Source: Cunninghamia lanceolata
Taxonomy: Eukaryota; Streptophyta; Pinopsida; Cupressales; Cupressaceae
Assembly (NCBI GenBank): GCA_027924645.1
Contig: BSBN01001362.1
Coordinates: 1,952,501 to 2,016,500, forward strand
Length of the DNA stretch: 64,000 nucleotides
Direction: 5' to 3'
Shown in pieces: positions 1 to 10,412 of the stretch. Under the pieces are notes generated by a model that saw only the letters and a program-made list of their open reading frames with translations, was not told where the DNA came from and ran no database searches. Numbering within the stretch: position 1 is the first letter of the stretch; each line of letters starts with the position of its first letter. The translations under genes were made by a program, and so were the position numbers.

Positions 1-18
1 TGACACGATTTTGAACTT

Positions 19-705
19 TTACGCCAAATCATGAACACGCTTAGGTACCCAAAAAGAATGACCATCAAAAGTGGATGCAATACTCCTCTTTGCTACTAAT
101 CTTAATGGTGAAGGTGTAGATTCTATAGATCTCTTCACTACAGGAACAAAAGAATGATTACACTGATCTGCACATGCATCCAACTGAAATAGAGTGCTAA
201 TGCAATCACCTTTAGCAAGCACCACAACCTCTTTCACAATCTTGCACCCTCCACTCAAGAAAATAACATACACACCTGAATCATTAAGTTTACTTTTGGA
301 AAGTAGGTTATGTTCCAAACTAGGGATACGTAGTACACCATTGATCCCCTTCACTCATCCATTGGGGAATAAAATCAAGACTCTTCCATGACTAACAATA
401 TTCACATGAGAATAATCTTCAAAGTACACCTTCCCACCATCATATTCTTCATATTTTGTAAGCCAACCCCAATGCAAAGTCATGTGGAAAAAGGCACTAG
501 AGTCTATCGACCGTGGACCTTCCAATGCATGTGTAGACAAGGCCACAACAAAGGCATCACCATCATTTTGGGAGGACTTCTTTGACTCATCATTAGAATA
601 TATCTTTTTCTTTTTTCTCCTCCTCTTAGTCTCTTCTAAAATGGCCAAGCTTGTTGTAGTTCCAAAATTTATCCTTATAATTATCAAGAGATTTGGATCT
701 CCCAT
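19..705 (-). pseudogene. copia protease region and following Pol fragment
   Basis: The minus strand carries a decayed aspartic protease site: SSAFFHMTLHWGWL stands where copia elements have DSGASxHMTxxxxWF, so the catalytic DSG has become DSS, and it is followed by YEEYDGGKVYFEDYS. A lysine/arginine-rich stretch (RRRKKKK) lies upstream. The 19-354 part carries NGVLRIPSLEHNLLSKSKL, the usual segment between protease and integrase (LxxVLYVPxLxxNLLSVSKL). The two pieces are nearly contiguous but are separated by a stop near 355. The changed catalytic motif and the breaks mark a pseudogene. Confidence 0.75.
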
Positions 706-978
706 GAGATTTAGATTTAGACTTGTCTTATTTCTTGTTCTTATTCAAGGTCTTTTTCTTTTAGTCTACCACAAACTGCCAGGGCCTCCTTAGTAGTTTT
801 AGAAGTCATTCATTTTATCTCTTCAAAAAGTAACAATGGGCACCACCACCTCATCCATTTTCAACTTAGTGGTAGTTCTCTTAATAGTCATAACAAGGTG
901 GTCCCATGAATCTAGCAAAAAACACAACAAAGTCATGCAATAATTCTCCTCCTCCATTTGCACTCCAATGGAGTTTAG

Positions 979-1212
979 CTAGGTAACAATCATGTTGAAG
1001 GCATTCATATGGTCAACTACAAAACCACCACCCTCCATCCTAAGGGCATACAATTTATTTCTTAGGAAGTCTTTATTCATTAGGGATTTAACTTGATAAA
1101 TCTCTCCCAACTTCTTCCAAAGGTTCATTGTGGTGATCTCTTGATGAACATTCAACAATATTGAATCTTCCAAATATATTCTAAAAATACCCTTCACCTT
1201 TCTATCCAACAA
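979..1212 (-). pseudogene. copia Gag (UBN2-like) fragment
   Basis: About 77 codons resemble the middle of the plant copia Gag polyprotein. Visible motifs are LWKKLGEIYQVKSLMNKDFL and the later pattern LYALRMEGGG..VDHMNAFN, which match the LWxxLxxxYxxKSxxNKxFLxxxLYxLRMxEGxSVxDHxNxF pattern of the family. Gag would form the virus-like particle of the retrotransposon. The fragment has no complete ends and sits directly downstream (minus strand) of the PBS/leader, as expected for gag. It is a remnant, not a host gene. Confidence 0.75.
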
Positions 1213-1469
1213 GTCCTAGTCTTCTTGTTTCATTCCAGTAGGCATGGTTCTAGATATTGCAATGCATGGATTTTGATCTATGAGCATATCCTTTATCTTG
1301 AGCTTCCACAACTCAAAATTTATGTCTGAGAACTTCTCCAGTTCTATTTTTGATGTGTTTTCCATCCCTTCCTATAATAAGATCAAAACTCCTTCTACAC
1401 AAGCCACCATTCAAATGAAGATTAGTACAAAAAAACCCTCTACCCAACACATAGAATCTAAGGTGATAT

Positions 1470-1482
1470 GGTTCTGATACCA
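1470..1482 (-). promoter_or_regulatory. copia primer-binding site (initiator tRNA-Met type)
   Basis: On the minus strand the sequence reads TGGTATCAGAACC, matching the usual plant copia PBS TGGTATCAGAGC at 11 positions. It lies two bases inside the LTR end that begins with plus-strand TG at 1485, which is the expected spacing. Confidence 0.75.
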
Positions 1483-1484
1483 AA

Positions 1485-1960
1485 TGAAAGGAAGCAAGAT
1501 ATACAAAAATGTTTCCTACACTAATACTTTCAGAGGAGGTATATGTAAATTTATGGTCTTTACAAGTACAAGTATTTAGGAAACATATACAAATATTATA
1601 AAACAATATACCACAACATAAAAGTTTACGTGGATAAAACCCTTCCAAGAGAAAAAAAACCTACACTCCAAAAGCACAACCACTAGTATTATTCAACAAC
1701 AACCATGTTTACAATATAATGAGGAGGATACGCATCTTATAAGAGTATCACCAACATATAGGTCTAGAGTAATTTTGACAACGTAACAATACTTTCAAAA
1801 TAACCATATACAACTACAACTTCAAGTATCAATATATAGGAGAAGCTTCAAATTGGAAACAATAAATGGTTTTGGAAAACCATGAGCAAAGCTAATGGAG
1901 GTATGTCACTCAAATGGTCAAGGAACAAATTCCAATGCCCCCTTAGTCTTAGTCTTTCAG
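1485..1960 (-). repeat. Probable copia LTR; outer end not resolved
   Basis: The inner boundary is set by the PBS at 1470-1482; the LTR then starts with plus-strand TG. The segment includes a motif around 1630-1660 (plus strand: gtggataaaacccttccaag) of the kind often seen in copia LTR R/U5 regions. I could not find the second LTR in the window, so the outer boundary near 1960 is a guess. Confidence 0.45.
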
Positions 1961-3600
1961 GATATTTTTTTTTTCCTAAAAATATGTCATAAATATCATA
2001 TTTCACCACCCAAACTTGGGTACCTCTTTTTATTTTTATTCAACCCATCCAAAGATGTTCCATGACATGTGTCCAAACTTGTCATAATGTTGGTCAAGAT
2101 TCTAATGTAACCTCTCTCTTATAGGCTTTTACACATCATAAGAATCTGTCATAAGTAACTTCCATCATGATGACTCAAGATGCTAGATTACATACCTTCC
2201 AAAATGTTGACACATGACTAAAAGTGCCACGTTAATGTGGAACACCAACTTACTCATGTGAGGACAAAATCATTAAAGAAAAACAATAGTGCCACCTCAA
2301 AATTGGATGCCAACTTTCCCATGCGAGGATAAAAACACTAAAGATGAAATAGTAAATGCAAACAAAGTAATAAATATGAATAGTAGGAATGCAAGGTTGA
2401 GACACATTTTTCTAACAGTGCATTTGTCATGGTGGGGTGATCCTACAATAGTGTGTTCTACTTGTGAGAAAAGACACAAAAATGAGTTTTGGAGGGTAAA
2501 AATTGTTGAACACATTTGAATGTAAAATGTATGCCATGTGTAAATAGGCTTGAAATGAGTGGGATTCAAATGAAAGTGTTTTTTTTTTCTATTTTTAAAT
2601 GTTACACCTTGAAAAGCCCTATAAGAAGGGACCTTTGAATGAATGTCCTTCAAATGAGGTCTTTTTTCTGACCTCCTCCTTTTGCTCACTTGGTTTTTAG
2701 AAGAAATTATTGCTTCAAAACAGAGTTTGGACCATCAAATGAAGTCACAGGATATGACACTTTGCAAGATGGTAGCTCTTAGAGTAAGTTTTCTATAAAG
2801 TACATAATTTGTAATATATTTTATTTAATTGTAATATTTATTTTCTATTTTTAGTGAGTGCAGGTCTTTTACCAAACATAAAGGTTACTCGATGTGGTGA
2901 TTTTAAAAAATACATAAAAATTCTAAACAATATGTGCACCCTTCATATTGATGCCCATGTTTAACTAAAAAAATTGACATATACAAAAAAGAATTTGTTA
3001 TGGTAGAACAGTATTCTAAATTATAATTAATTTGAATTTAAAAATAATAATAATAAATAAAATATATAAGAATTTTTTTTTAAAAATACATGTCTTAGAT
3101 ATCAACATTTTGAATTTAAAAATAATAATAATAAATAAAATATACAACAAAAAATTAAAAAGAATACATGTCTTAGTTATCAGTCTTAATAATTTTTGTT
3201 TAAGAAAATATGAATTTATTTTATTTCTTAAAAAATTATGCATCATGACATAATATAACTCAATACAAATATGATAAAATATAAAAAACAAGTTATTTAC
3301 TTGAGGAGGTTACTGCACTAAATTGACTACTGTAGCATTCTTTTAATAATCATATTGTTAGCTTATAATTGTTCTTTATAAGTGTAGGAGATAATGCTTT
3401 AAATTTTTTACTTCTAATGAAATTGTGTGGAACCAAACATCTATAACATTATAACACAATAATAAATTATAATTAAAAAAATTTGAGAAATAATAACACA
3501 ATAATAAATTATAATTAAAAAATTTTAAAAAATATTTTAAACAATGATGGAAATTTTAAATTTAAACTTATATATATCAAACCAAATAATATTGGAACAA
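1960..3600. other. Intergenic A+T-rich DNA with small tandem duplications
   Basis: I see no gene here. There are three local tandem duplications: period 65 at about 2223-2352 (each unit begins agtgccac), period 78 at about 3031-3187 (unit begins tttgaatttaaaaataataa), and period 42 at about 3451-3530 (unit begins ataacacaataataaattat). The short reading frames here are low-complexity and show no recognisable domain. Confidence 0.6.
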
Positions 3601-3886
3601 TAAAACTATTTTGTCATTGCATTTAGGAAACATTAATAAAAGATAATAATAATAAGACAAAGTTCGTAGTAATTAAGGAAGGAGGAAGAGAGGAGGAGGT
3701 GCATTATGAGCGAGGAGAATACAAGTGAACTTGTGCCCTCTTCGCTTCTTGTTTTTGTCCCCACAAACTACCGAGACGCTATTATTTTTATATGTAGAAA
3801 ACTTGCATAGCCTCGTCTGCGCGATAACTAGGTATTCCCTTTTTAAATTCTTTTAAAGGTTTGATCTATTATTATTCACTGGGTTT

Positions 3887-4021
3887 AAACAACACACACT
3901 AAGCTTTGACTTGTTTACGTGGCTGGTGGGCCCCTTCTCTTATTAACACATTAACAAAAGCAGAGTAAGAGAAAGGGCCCACCAGCCACGTAAACAAGTC
4001 AAAGCTTAGTGTGTATTGTTT
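3887..4021. repeat. Foldback: 55-bp near-perfect inverted repeat with 25-bp loop
   Basis: The left arm 3887-3941 and right arm 3967-4021 are reverse complements with two mismatches by my reading; the loop is 3942-3966. The arms include aagctttgacttgtttacgt and ggctggtgggccc. Each arm holds an ACGTGGC motif similar to an ABRE/G-box core. The foldback is absent from the equivalent place in locus 2 (about 25141-25200), so it looks like an insertion near the end of the dead oxygenase copy. It is probably a small foldback/MITE element; transcription across it would form a long hairpin. Confidence 0.85.
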
Positions 4022-4062
4022 ATTGTTTTGGTATATTCAGCGGTTCGAAGATATCTTTACCT

Positions 4063-4831
4063 TTAAGCTCTGTGCTCTTGAGGGTGCCTATTAATTTGTA
4101 AATTCTCCATACAGCATGGACCTGTACATGGACGGGTGAGTTGTGGAGCACAAATTATCAAAGCATCCAAAGCAGGCCCATTGGCTGCTGCAATTGAAAT
4201 TCTTGTTCTCTCTACATTCACCAATACTCTGTGCTCCACACTCTTGTATCTCCCATTGCTCACAATCTGTTTCTCAAGAAAAATCAAATCTCTAATCTCA
4301 GCACCACCTATTTAGTTAATCAACTAACTTAGATCTCTGTAATTTTTTTAAAAGTTCATACCTCCAATCAGTCATAAACATTGACCGCAACCACTCTACT
4401 TAAATATCATCCACTTCAATGGTCAAACATTCAATAGCAATGTTACACCTCATTCACAATAAAAAGTGGTAAATATTTGTCTTATTTTAATTGGCCAAAA
4501 TTAACCTTTGACTATTGAAGTGGATGATATTGAAGAATAGCCGTTTGAAACTGGTTCCACTGCCAACCAATGACCCTTATGACGTACTTGCAGACCTCCC
4601 ACCTCATCTTGTAAGAGTATGGTGAGACCCCCACAATCAGTATGAGGTGCAACGTCCATTGTAAGCTCTGGTTCTGGGCATCTAGGTTAAAAGTTTAATG
4701 CACCAACCTGAAGGTCCTCTCTGAAAACAGTTTCTATTTATGTAAGCTGCAGTACTAAGCTTTCAGATATCGTTAACATCAATTTTAAAGCCAATTTTCT
4801 GATTTCCTTGTACTATTGTCCAGCAACATCT
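4063..4831 (-). pseudogene. 2OG-Fe(II) oxygenase pseudogene, exons 3 and 4 only (locus 1)
   Basis: Exon 4 remnant (4063-4266, minus) keeps IVSNGRYKSVEHRVLVN and RTRISIA, which are the distal iron-binding His region and the R-x-S motif for 2-oxoglutarate in the SRG1-like class. Its C-terminus diverges from locus 2 (ends HPQEHRA). Exon 3 remnant (4362-4831) keeps RCPEPELTM and the H-x-D region, but as [10 protein letters not shown] where locus 2 has HSDPGGLTIL. There are in-frame stops at LQLT*IETV and LNF*PRCP, and MITE A interrupts the exon (about 4391-4542). Exons 1 and 2 are missing. It is dead by several independent lesions. Confidence 0.85.
4391..4542. mobile_element. MITE family member A, inserted in exon 3 of the pseudogene
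   Basis: An element of about 150 bp with terminal inverted repeats around TTAAATATCATCCACTTCAA and its complement near 4515-4540. The interior is shared with three other copies in this window (cattcacaataaaaagtggtaaatatttgt). The exon sequence resumes on both sides and locus 2 has an uninterrupted exon here, so the insertion is directly visible. Exact ends are uncertain by a few bases. Confidence 0.8.
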
Positions 4832-5157
4832 CAACTTCCATAAAAATTACAATAATAAACCAATCGAATATATCGGTATAAAAGAATTACTTTATCTTAA
4901 CCAAAAGAAAATTAAATTGGATGCATTCATTTCAAACTAAATTACGACTTAGGCCTCTCTAGCGTAGAACCTCCTTTGTGCATTACCATTGAGCTACTAG
5001 TCCCTGGCTGACTAGCTTTCGTGTGGGGTCTCTATTTGATATTGAGTTACTGGTTTATTTGTTTATTTGTATCTGAACTTTCTAATGGACTCTTTATTAT
5101 GGTTTGGTTGTGGTTCATTTTTTCTAACCCTTCCAATAATTTAGTATTTACAACAGT

Positions 5158-5307
5158 ATATCTATTTAAATATCATCTATTTCAATAGTCAAATAATCAA
5201 TAGCAATTTTATACCTCATTCATATTAAAAAGTGGTAAATATTTGTTCTATTTTATTGGCCAAAATTAACTTTAGACTGTTGAAATCGATGATATTTAAA
5301 AATAGCC
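5158..5307. mobile_element. MITE family member B, in intron 2 of locus 1
   Basis: Same terminal inverted repeats and interior as member A, more diverged (tcatctatttcaatagtc at left, gttgaaatcgatgatattta at right). The matching intron of locus 2 near 30310-30345 lacks it, so it inserted after the duplication. Confidence 0.8.
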
Positions 5308-5984
5308 ACAACAATATAATCTGTGATAATAGTCTTGGTTATAGAATTCAATTCCAGATTTAGTTTCTCAAATCTCAGCCTGGGCATATTGTGTTTCGGG
5401 AGGGATGGGTACTCCTTTTGAATAATCAACAGAATTTATATCCTTAAAAGGGAAAACCGTATGGTCAAGATACACGAGTCTAATATTTCAACGATGGAAG
5501 CAGAGAATTTTAATTTTGGTTACAACAGATCTTGTGATGATATTACAAGCATATAAATAATCAATCTTTAGAACTGGATGAACTATGCTAATGTGTGGTT
5601 TGGGGTTAACTGAGGAAATCTAACTGGAGGTGTGCAGAGTCCTTTAGTCTCTCAGCTTGCGCATTTTGTATTTAGACATGGCCACATGCTCTTTTTCAAT
5701 AATCAACAGCATGGTAAAGACTGCAGATCATTCAAGACAGTTTTGGTTTTATATTTCAATGTCATTTCAGTTGGTACCCAATTTCATTTGATCCGGATAA
5801 TCTATAAAATATTAAAATCTGGACTCAGCTTCCGCTTTTAATTAATATAAGCTTACTTCATCTGGACGTGGCAATGTGAGCCCTTTAACTTCCGTTTATT
5901 CTCACTCTCCCGTTCCGTTTCCCATCCCGCTTCAGCATACACTCAAACTCACTGTTAAAGTTCCCGCACTGCGGAAGTTTTGGG

Positions 5985-7179
5985 GATGCCGGAAAAATGT
6001 TTGATCGCATAAAAAACAAGATAGCGTCGCACTGTTTCACCATACGCAACAAACAGGTCTGCAACCCGATCAGTTTACATTTGCCAGCGTACTCCCAGCC
6101 TGTGCCAAAATGGGAGCTTTGAAACAGGGTATGAACATCCATCAAAGCATAAAGGACAGAGGACTTTTGTCGGATGTTGTAGTTGTAACCGCTCTGGTAG
6201 ACATGTATGCAATGTGGAAGCATAGACAAGGTACGCGAACTGTTTGACAAAGTGCCTCAAAGAAATGTGGTCTCATGAAATGAGATGATTGCAGGATATG
6301 TGCATGGATGCTCTCAAAATGTTCGAATTAATGAAGTACATCGGAACATATCTTGACATTCTAAGTTTTGGTTGTGTTCTATGTGCATGCAACTATCTAG
6401 GTTTAGTGGATGAGGGTTGTACATACTTCAATCACACGAGTAACCCTTATTGCATTACACCTACAATTGATCATTGTGTGTGTACGGTTGACCTTCTTGC
6501 TCATGCTGGGTATCTTGAAGACACCCTAAACTTTATCATAAAGATGCTAGTTAAACCTGTGGTGGTTGTGTGGATGTGTTTTTTTGGTGCCTCCAGATCA
6601 CATGTGGATATGGGCTTAGGAGTATTTACAGCAACATTGCTTTTTGATTTGGATCCTAAAAATGTTGTGACACTTATGTTCTTCTCTCAAACATCTATGC
6701 AGAAGTGGGCAGGTTGTGTGAGGTTCAAATGGTAAGGAGATTGATAAAAGATAAAAGGAATTAAAAAGATCCCTAGATATAGTTGGATTGAAGGCCATAA
6801 AATGGCACGTGCTTTTTATGTAGGAGATAGATCACATCCACAAACACAGAAGATCTATGCAAAGTTGGAGAAATTGGCTTGGGAGATGAAGGCAACAAGG
6901 TATTCTCCAAATTCAAGACATTTACTTAGTGATATGGAAAAGGAGGGAAAAAAATTATTTCTCTGCCACCATAGTGAAAAGTTGGCAATTGCTTTCAGTT
7001 TGTTAGACATGCCCCCTAGAACAACTATTAGAGTTGTTAAGAACCTTCAAGTATGTGTTGATTGGCACATTGCAATGAAATTTATCTCCAAGATTTTTGC
7101 AAGAGAAATTGTTTTGAGATATGCAAATTGTTTCCATCATTTTAAATAGGCAAAATGTTCTTGTAGAGATTATTGGTGA
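5985..7179 (+). pseudogene. DYW-type pentatricopeptide repeat protein, C-terminal pseudogene (copy 1)
   Basis: PPR proteins of the PLS-DYW class bind organelle RNA, and the DYW domain carries cytidine-to-uridine editing activity (family knowledge). The plus strand shows PPR-like text in shifting frames: FTFASVLPACAKMGAL near 6067, LFDKVPQRNVVS near 6239, then 6289-6735 with FGCVLCACNYLGLVDEG and ITPTIDH..C.VDLLAHAGYL (typical E-region lead-in). Next, 6802-7149 has VGDRSHPQTQKIYAKLEKL and LCHHSEKLAIAFSLL. The terminal CSCRDYW and its stop survive at 7156-7179, but TAG at 7147 precedes them. HSE is kept while the following CGDCH is CVDWH. There are several frameshifts and no start. It is a clear pseudogene. 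Confidence 0.88.
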
Positions 7180-7768
7180 CGTTAAATAAAGTGATCCGAA
7201 AAATAGGCTCACACAATAATAATGTGCACCATGTCAAACCTACACTAATAATAAAGGAACAAAGTTTTATTTTCACTTTCTAGAAAAAAAAAATTGGTTT
7301 TGTTTTTGTTTTGAACATTTGGCAATCTAGACTATGATGTTAGCTTCATAGAATTAGATGCATAGATTGCAATGGAGATCACTACTTATATACACTGTTG
7401 GGGTATCCATCAAAGACTTATTTTATGATAACATGGACGTTTAATTGAATTGTTTGAATCATAAACCCATATATGTATGAAATGAAATGTTGGAGGAGAA
7501 GGTGGAGAAAGGGAAAAACACAAGGTGAGGAACACTTCAAGTAAATGGAAAGATGCTTGACTAGTAGGAAATGGGAGAGGAGGGATCACAATTACCCTTG
7601 CCATTTTGTATAGTTCTTTTGTTTGGATTAATTGTATTATCTTTTGCCTATGTTAGGTTAACCATTTAATTATACATTCTAGATTCAATATGTAATTTTA
7701 TATAAGTTTATGTTGATTTTGTATCATTTATGGTTAGATATTTCTAATGTTGTTTCATATCCCTTTGC
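6131..7768 (+). repeat. Left arm of a large inverted duplication (PPR fragment plus 3' flank)
   Basis: This segment recurs inverted at 17265-18878. Homology covers the PPR pseudogene and about 590 bp of 3' flank, for example gttagatatttctaatgttg at about 7733, whose complement lies at about 17290. By-eye identity is roughly 85-90%. Confidence 0.8.
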
Positions 7769-9010
7769 TTTGTAAAATAGCTAATAAATTTGTGAATTTG
7801 CAGATATTTTTTAATTTAATTTGATTTCAATCTATTTGGTTGTAATTATAAATAAACCAATACAATTAGAAATAAACCAATATAATCTATTTGGTTTTAA
7901 TGATGGTGTATGAGTGACAATAGGGGGAAAATAGAGGAAGCAAGCACTACTACATAGAGGGGGTTTAAGACATTAATTTGTCTTAAATATATATTTTATG
8001 TCTAAATTATATTTTTAATTTTCTAATTGTCTTAAATTAATACAATAAAAAAAATGCTTTTTCTAAAATACTTTTTTTTTAATTTAATTTGATTTCAATA
8101 TATTTGGTTTTAATTATAAATAAACCAATACAATTAGAAATAAACCAATATAATCTATTTGGTTTTAGTAATGGTGTATGAGTGACAATAGGGGGCAAAT
8201 AGATGAACCAAGCTGATCAACTATAAAGATAACATGAGTGATCAAAAGTATTATGAAGAGAAATGAGATATGTGTGTCAAGTGATAGGGAGATGTGAGAG
8301 AAAAGTGGGGATACCAAAGTCATGCTCCCTATGAGAGTAGGAATATGGTGGAAGAAGTATGAAATATGGACCAAGTGGACATGTGTATCACACAAGAAAG
8401 GACTGAAGAGAAGCATGTATCACTACAAAGGAGAGTCAATATGACCTAGAAATTGATCAAGAGAAGAATGTGTCACCACAAAGGAGAGTCAATATGAAAA
8501 AGAAAGGATTATATTTATGTTATTAATCATTTGATAAGAAATAGAGAGCCACAAACAATCATGAAACAAGGCCAAAAGAAAGATAAATCTTGATTGATGT
8601 CTTTGTTTTATGTGGGCAGAGTCAAAACTAATAGTATATAGTAGTAAATATTATAATGATAATCATCATCCACTTGTTGTAGGAAAAAGCATACATCAAG
8701 GAAAGGTGGGAACCAACTACAATAAGCAAACAAAGGCCCATAGCATGGGGAGAAAAAATGTGAGATCAAAGAAATGGTAAATAGGAAGTGAGATAGAGGA
8801 AGAAAGAAAGTTAGAAATAAAGAATAAAAAATTGATAAAAAATATGAGATTAAACATGAAAGAGGAAGAATGAAGAAATATTATGAAGCAAAATCAAATA
8901 ATAAGAAAATCCTAGGCAATAACAATGGTTACTCTAGTAAGTAAGTAGGTATTATAATGTGATCCTATGTTTATACACTAGACAACGTTTCTTTTTTGTA
9001 TACTCTATGA
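7180..9010. other. No gene; local 268-bp tandem duplication
   Basis: Up to 7768 this is 3' flank of the PPR pseudogene, shared with its inverted copy. About 7806-7945 and 8074-8213 are a tandem duplication with period 268 (both contain aaataaaccaatacaattag and ggtgtatgagtgacaatagg). The rest (8214-9010) is purine-rich DNA with no recognisable coding potential. Confidence 0.6.
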
Positions 9011-9011
9011 T

Positions 9012-9825
9012 GTGTAACGGATATTGTTGTCACATAGAATTGCACCCAGCTTGGAGAGAGTCCAAGCATTCTAATGGCACAATGGGAATGATCTCAAGGT
9101 GTGGGACCTTGCAATTTGAGATCAGACCTCCAGAGAAGGTTGGTTCCTCATTCTAAGCCTAATGCTTAGAGAAAACTATCTAAACCTAGTGTTAATACCA
9201 TAGGAGAAAAGGGTTAGGAAGAAACTGAAAGGAAATAAAGGTGATGCACTAGATTTAATGAGTGGTAGTAAGTCTGGAAGAGACACAACAATGATCTCAA
9301 TCACAAGGAAGGTTCACATAGACTTATAGAACTGATTGAGGCTTCGGGATGAAGACCTAACCTATAAAAGAGCCATTTTACTCATAGAATAGATCACAAC
9401 TTCAAGTAAAACATAGAAATTAGAGCATAAGAGGCAAAATATTGTGAATATATTGATCATGAAGGCCATAAACTATTACAATGCAAAATTACTTATAGCA
9501 GGAAAAGACACAGTATAGCCAATTACATTCATGGGTGGATTAACCAAAAGACAACATAGGCCAAGCTATAGGCATAGTGAGTCAGATTTTGATAATCTTG
9601 CAATTGCACTAAGAGGTATGACTACAAAGAAATTGGCAACATAACAACCCAGAAATTACTAACTCCTCCTCCTGAAGATTAAAATGCTTTTTGTAACAAA
9701 TTCTTGTGGAGAGGGTGTTGAGGTAGGTCCATGGGATCCAAGGACACTAATGCAGTCATCAATGTAGAGTCAGGAACAAACATCGATGAGGACAGAATCC
9801 ATGCCTCTAGTAGACCTACCCACAA
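9012..9825. repeat. Left arm of inner inverted repeat
   Basis: About 810 bp recur as the reverse complement at 12128-12960, about 90% identical by eye. Shared landmarks include acatagaattgcaccca, gtccaagcattctaatg, ggtgatgcactagatttaat and gcctaatgcttagagaaaa. It shows no coding signature. It may be one of two inverted LTR-like or transposon-end sequences. Confidence 0.75.
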
Positions 9826-10412
9826 GGAAATGGCTTGGCTGAGTCCACCAATAAGAATCTGATCAGAATCATCAAGAAGACAATAGAAGATAATCAGAGA
9901 ACTTGGCACTCCAATTTAAAGACTACTCTTTGGGCCGACAGAATCACCCCAAAAGAGCCATACATAATTCCTCTTTCATGCTTGTGTATGGAAGGGAGGC
10001 AAGGGTGCCATTATCACTAGAATTGCCTTCTCTCGAGCTGGCACAATAGCTAGAACTGATGGAAGATGATTCTATGACAATCAGACTTGCAAAGTTGTTG
10101 GAACTTGAGGAGAAGAGGGATAATGCTATGAAGACCCTTGAAGCCCACCAAGATCAGGTCAAGAGAACCTTTGACATGAAATCTATTGATAGAACATTTA
10201 GTGAAGGAGATATAGTGTTGAAATGGGATGCAGATAGGGCCAATATTGGAAGATATTTAAAGTTTGATGCCATGTGGAGTGGCCTTTATATCATTACCAG
10301 TGTCAAATAGGCTAATGCATTCCAACTCTCTAAGATGAATGGAGAGGTTTTGCCAATCCCAGTTAATGGGATTCATCTCAAACCTTTCTTTTAGCATGGT
10401 TGTGAGACATTG
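9825..10412 (+). pseudogene. Ty3/gypsy integrase C-terminal fragment
   Basis: The plus strand encodes a decayed segment from the integrase core to the polyprotein end. NGLAESTNKNLIRIIKKTI stands where gypsy integrases have NGxAExxNKxL, so the third catalytic acidic residue (E) is present. It is followed by WHSNLKTTLWADRITPKEP, ELEEKRDNAMKTLEAHQDQV, FSEGDIVLKWD and, near 10325-10395, LSKMNGEVLPIPVNGIHLKP ending in a TAG stop. A frameshift separates the parts near 10000. Upstream pol is absent because the segment begins exactly where the inner inverted-repeat arm ends. Confidence 0.8.

Larger units (their letters stand above)
1..1484 (-). mobile_element. Decayed Ty1/copia element, 5' part (gag to protease and beyond), cut by window edge
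   Basis: On the minus strand, pieces in canonical copia order run from high to low coordinates: a UBN2-type Gag fragment (979-1212), a protease-region fragment (355-705) and the following polyprotein segment (19-354). A primer-binding site lies at 1470-1482 and an LTR starts at 1485. The reading frames are broken by stops and frameshifts, so it cannot make a polyprotein. The rest of pol and the 3' LTR would lie outside the window to the left. The assignment to Ty1/copia rests on Gag and protease resemblance and the tRNA-Met-type PBS, from family knowledge. Confidence 0.8.
3600..5860 (-). repeat. Truncated segmental duplicate of the 2OG oxygenase gene (locus 1)
   Basis: The sequence aligns collinearly, allowing for insertions, with the 3' half of the oxygenase gene at 24870-30870. 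It covers the 3' flank, exon 4, intron 3, exon 3 and most of intron 2, including non-coding flank (for example the tcgtctgc and ctaggtattcc stretches near 3810-3835 and 25115-25141). Exons 1 and 2 are absent and the homology stops near 5860. Retained introns mean it arose by DNA duplication, not retrotransposition. The LTR element that splits locus 2 is absent here, so the duplication is older than that insertion. Confidence 0.8.

Noticed and set aside
3016..3291. 91-codon minus frame rich in Ile/Phe/Lys
   Set aside because: Low-complexity A+T DNA with a 78-bp tandem duplication; no domain.
5885..6260. Two minus frames (121 and 61 codons) over the start of PPR copy 1
   Set aside because: They are antisense to plus-strand PPR text (FTFASVLPACAKMGAL and following), so shadows.
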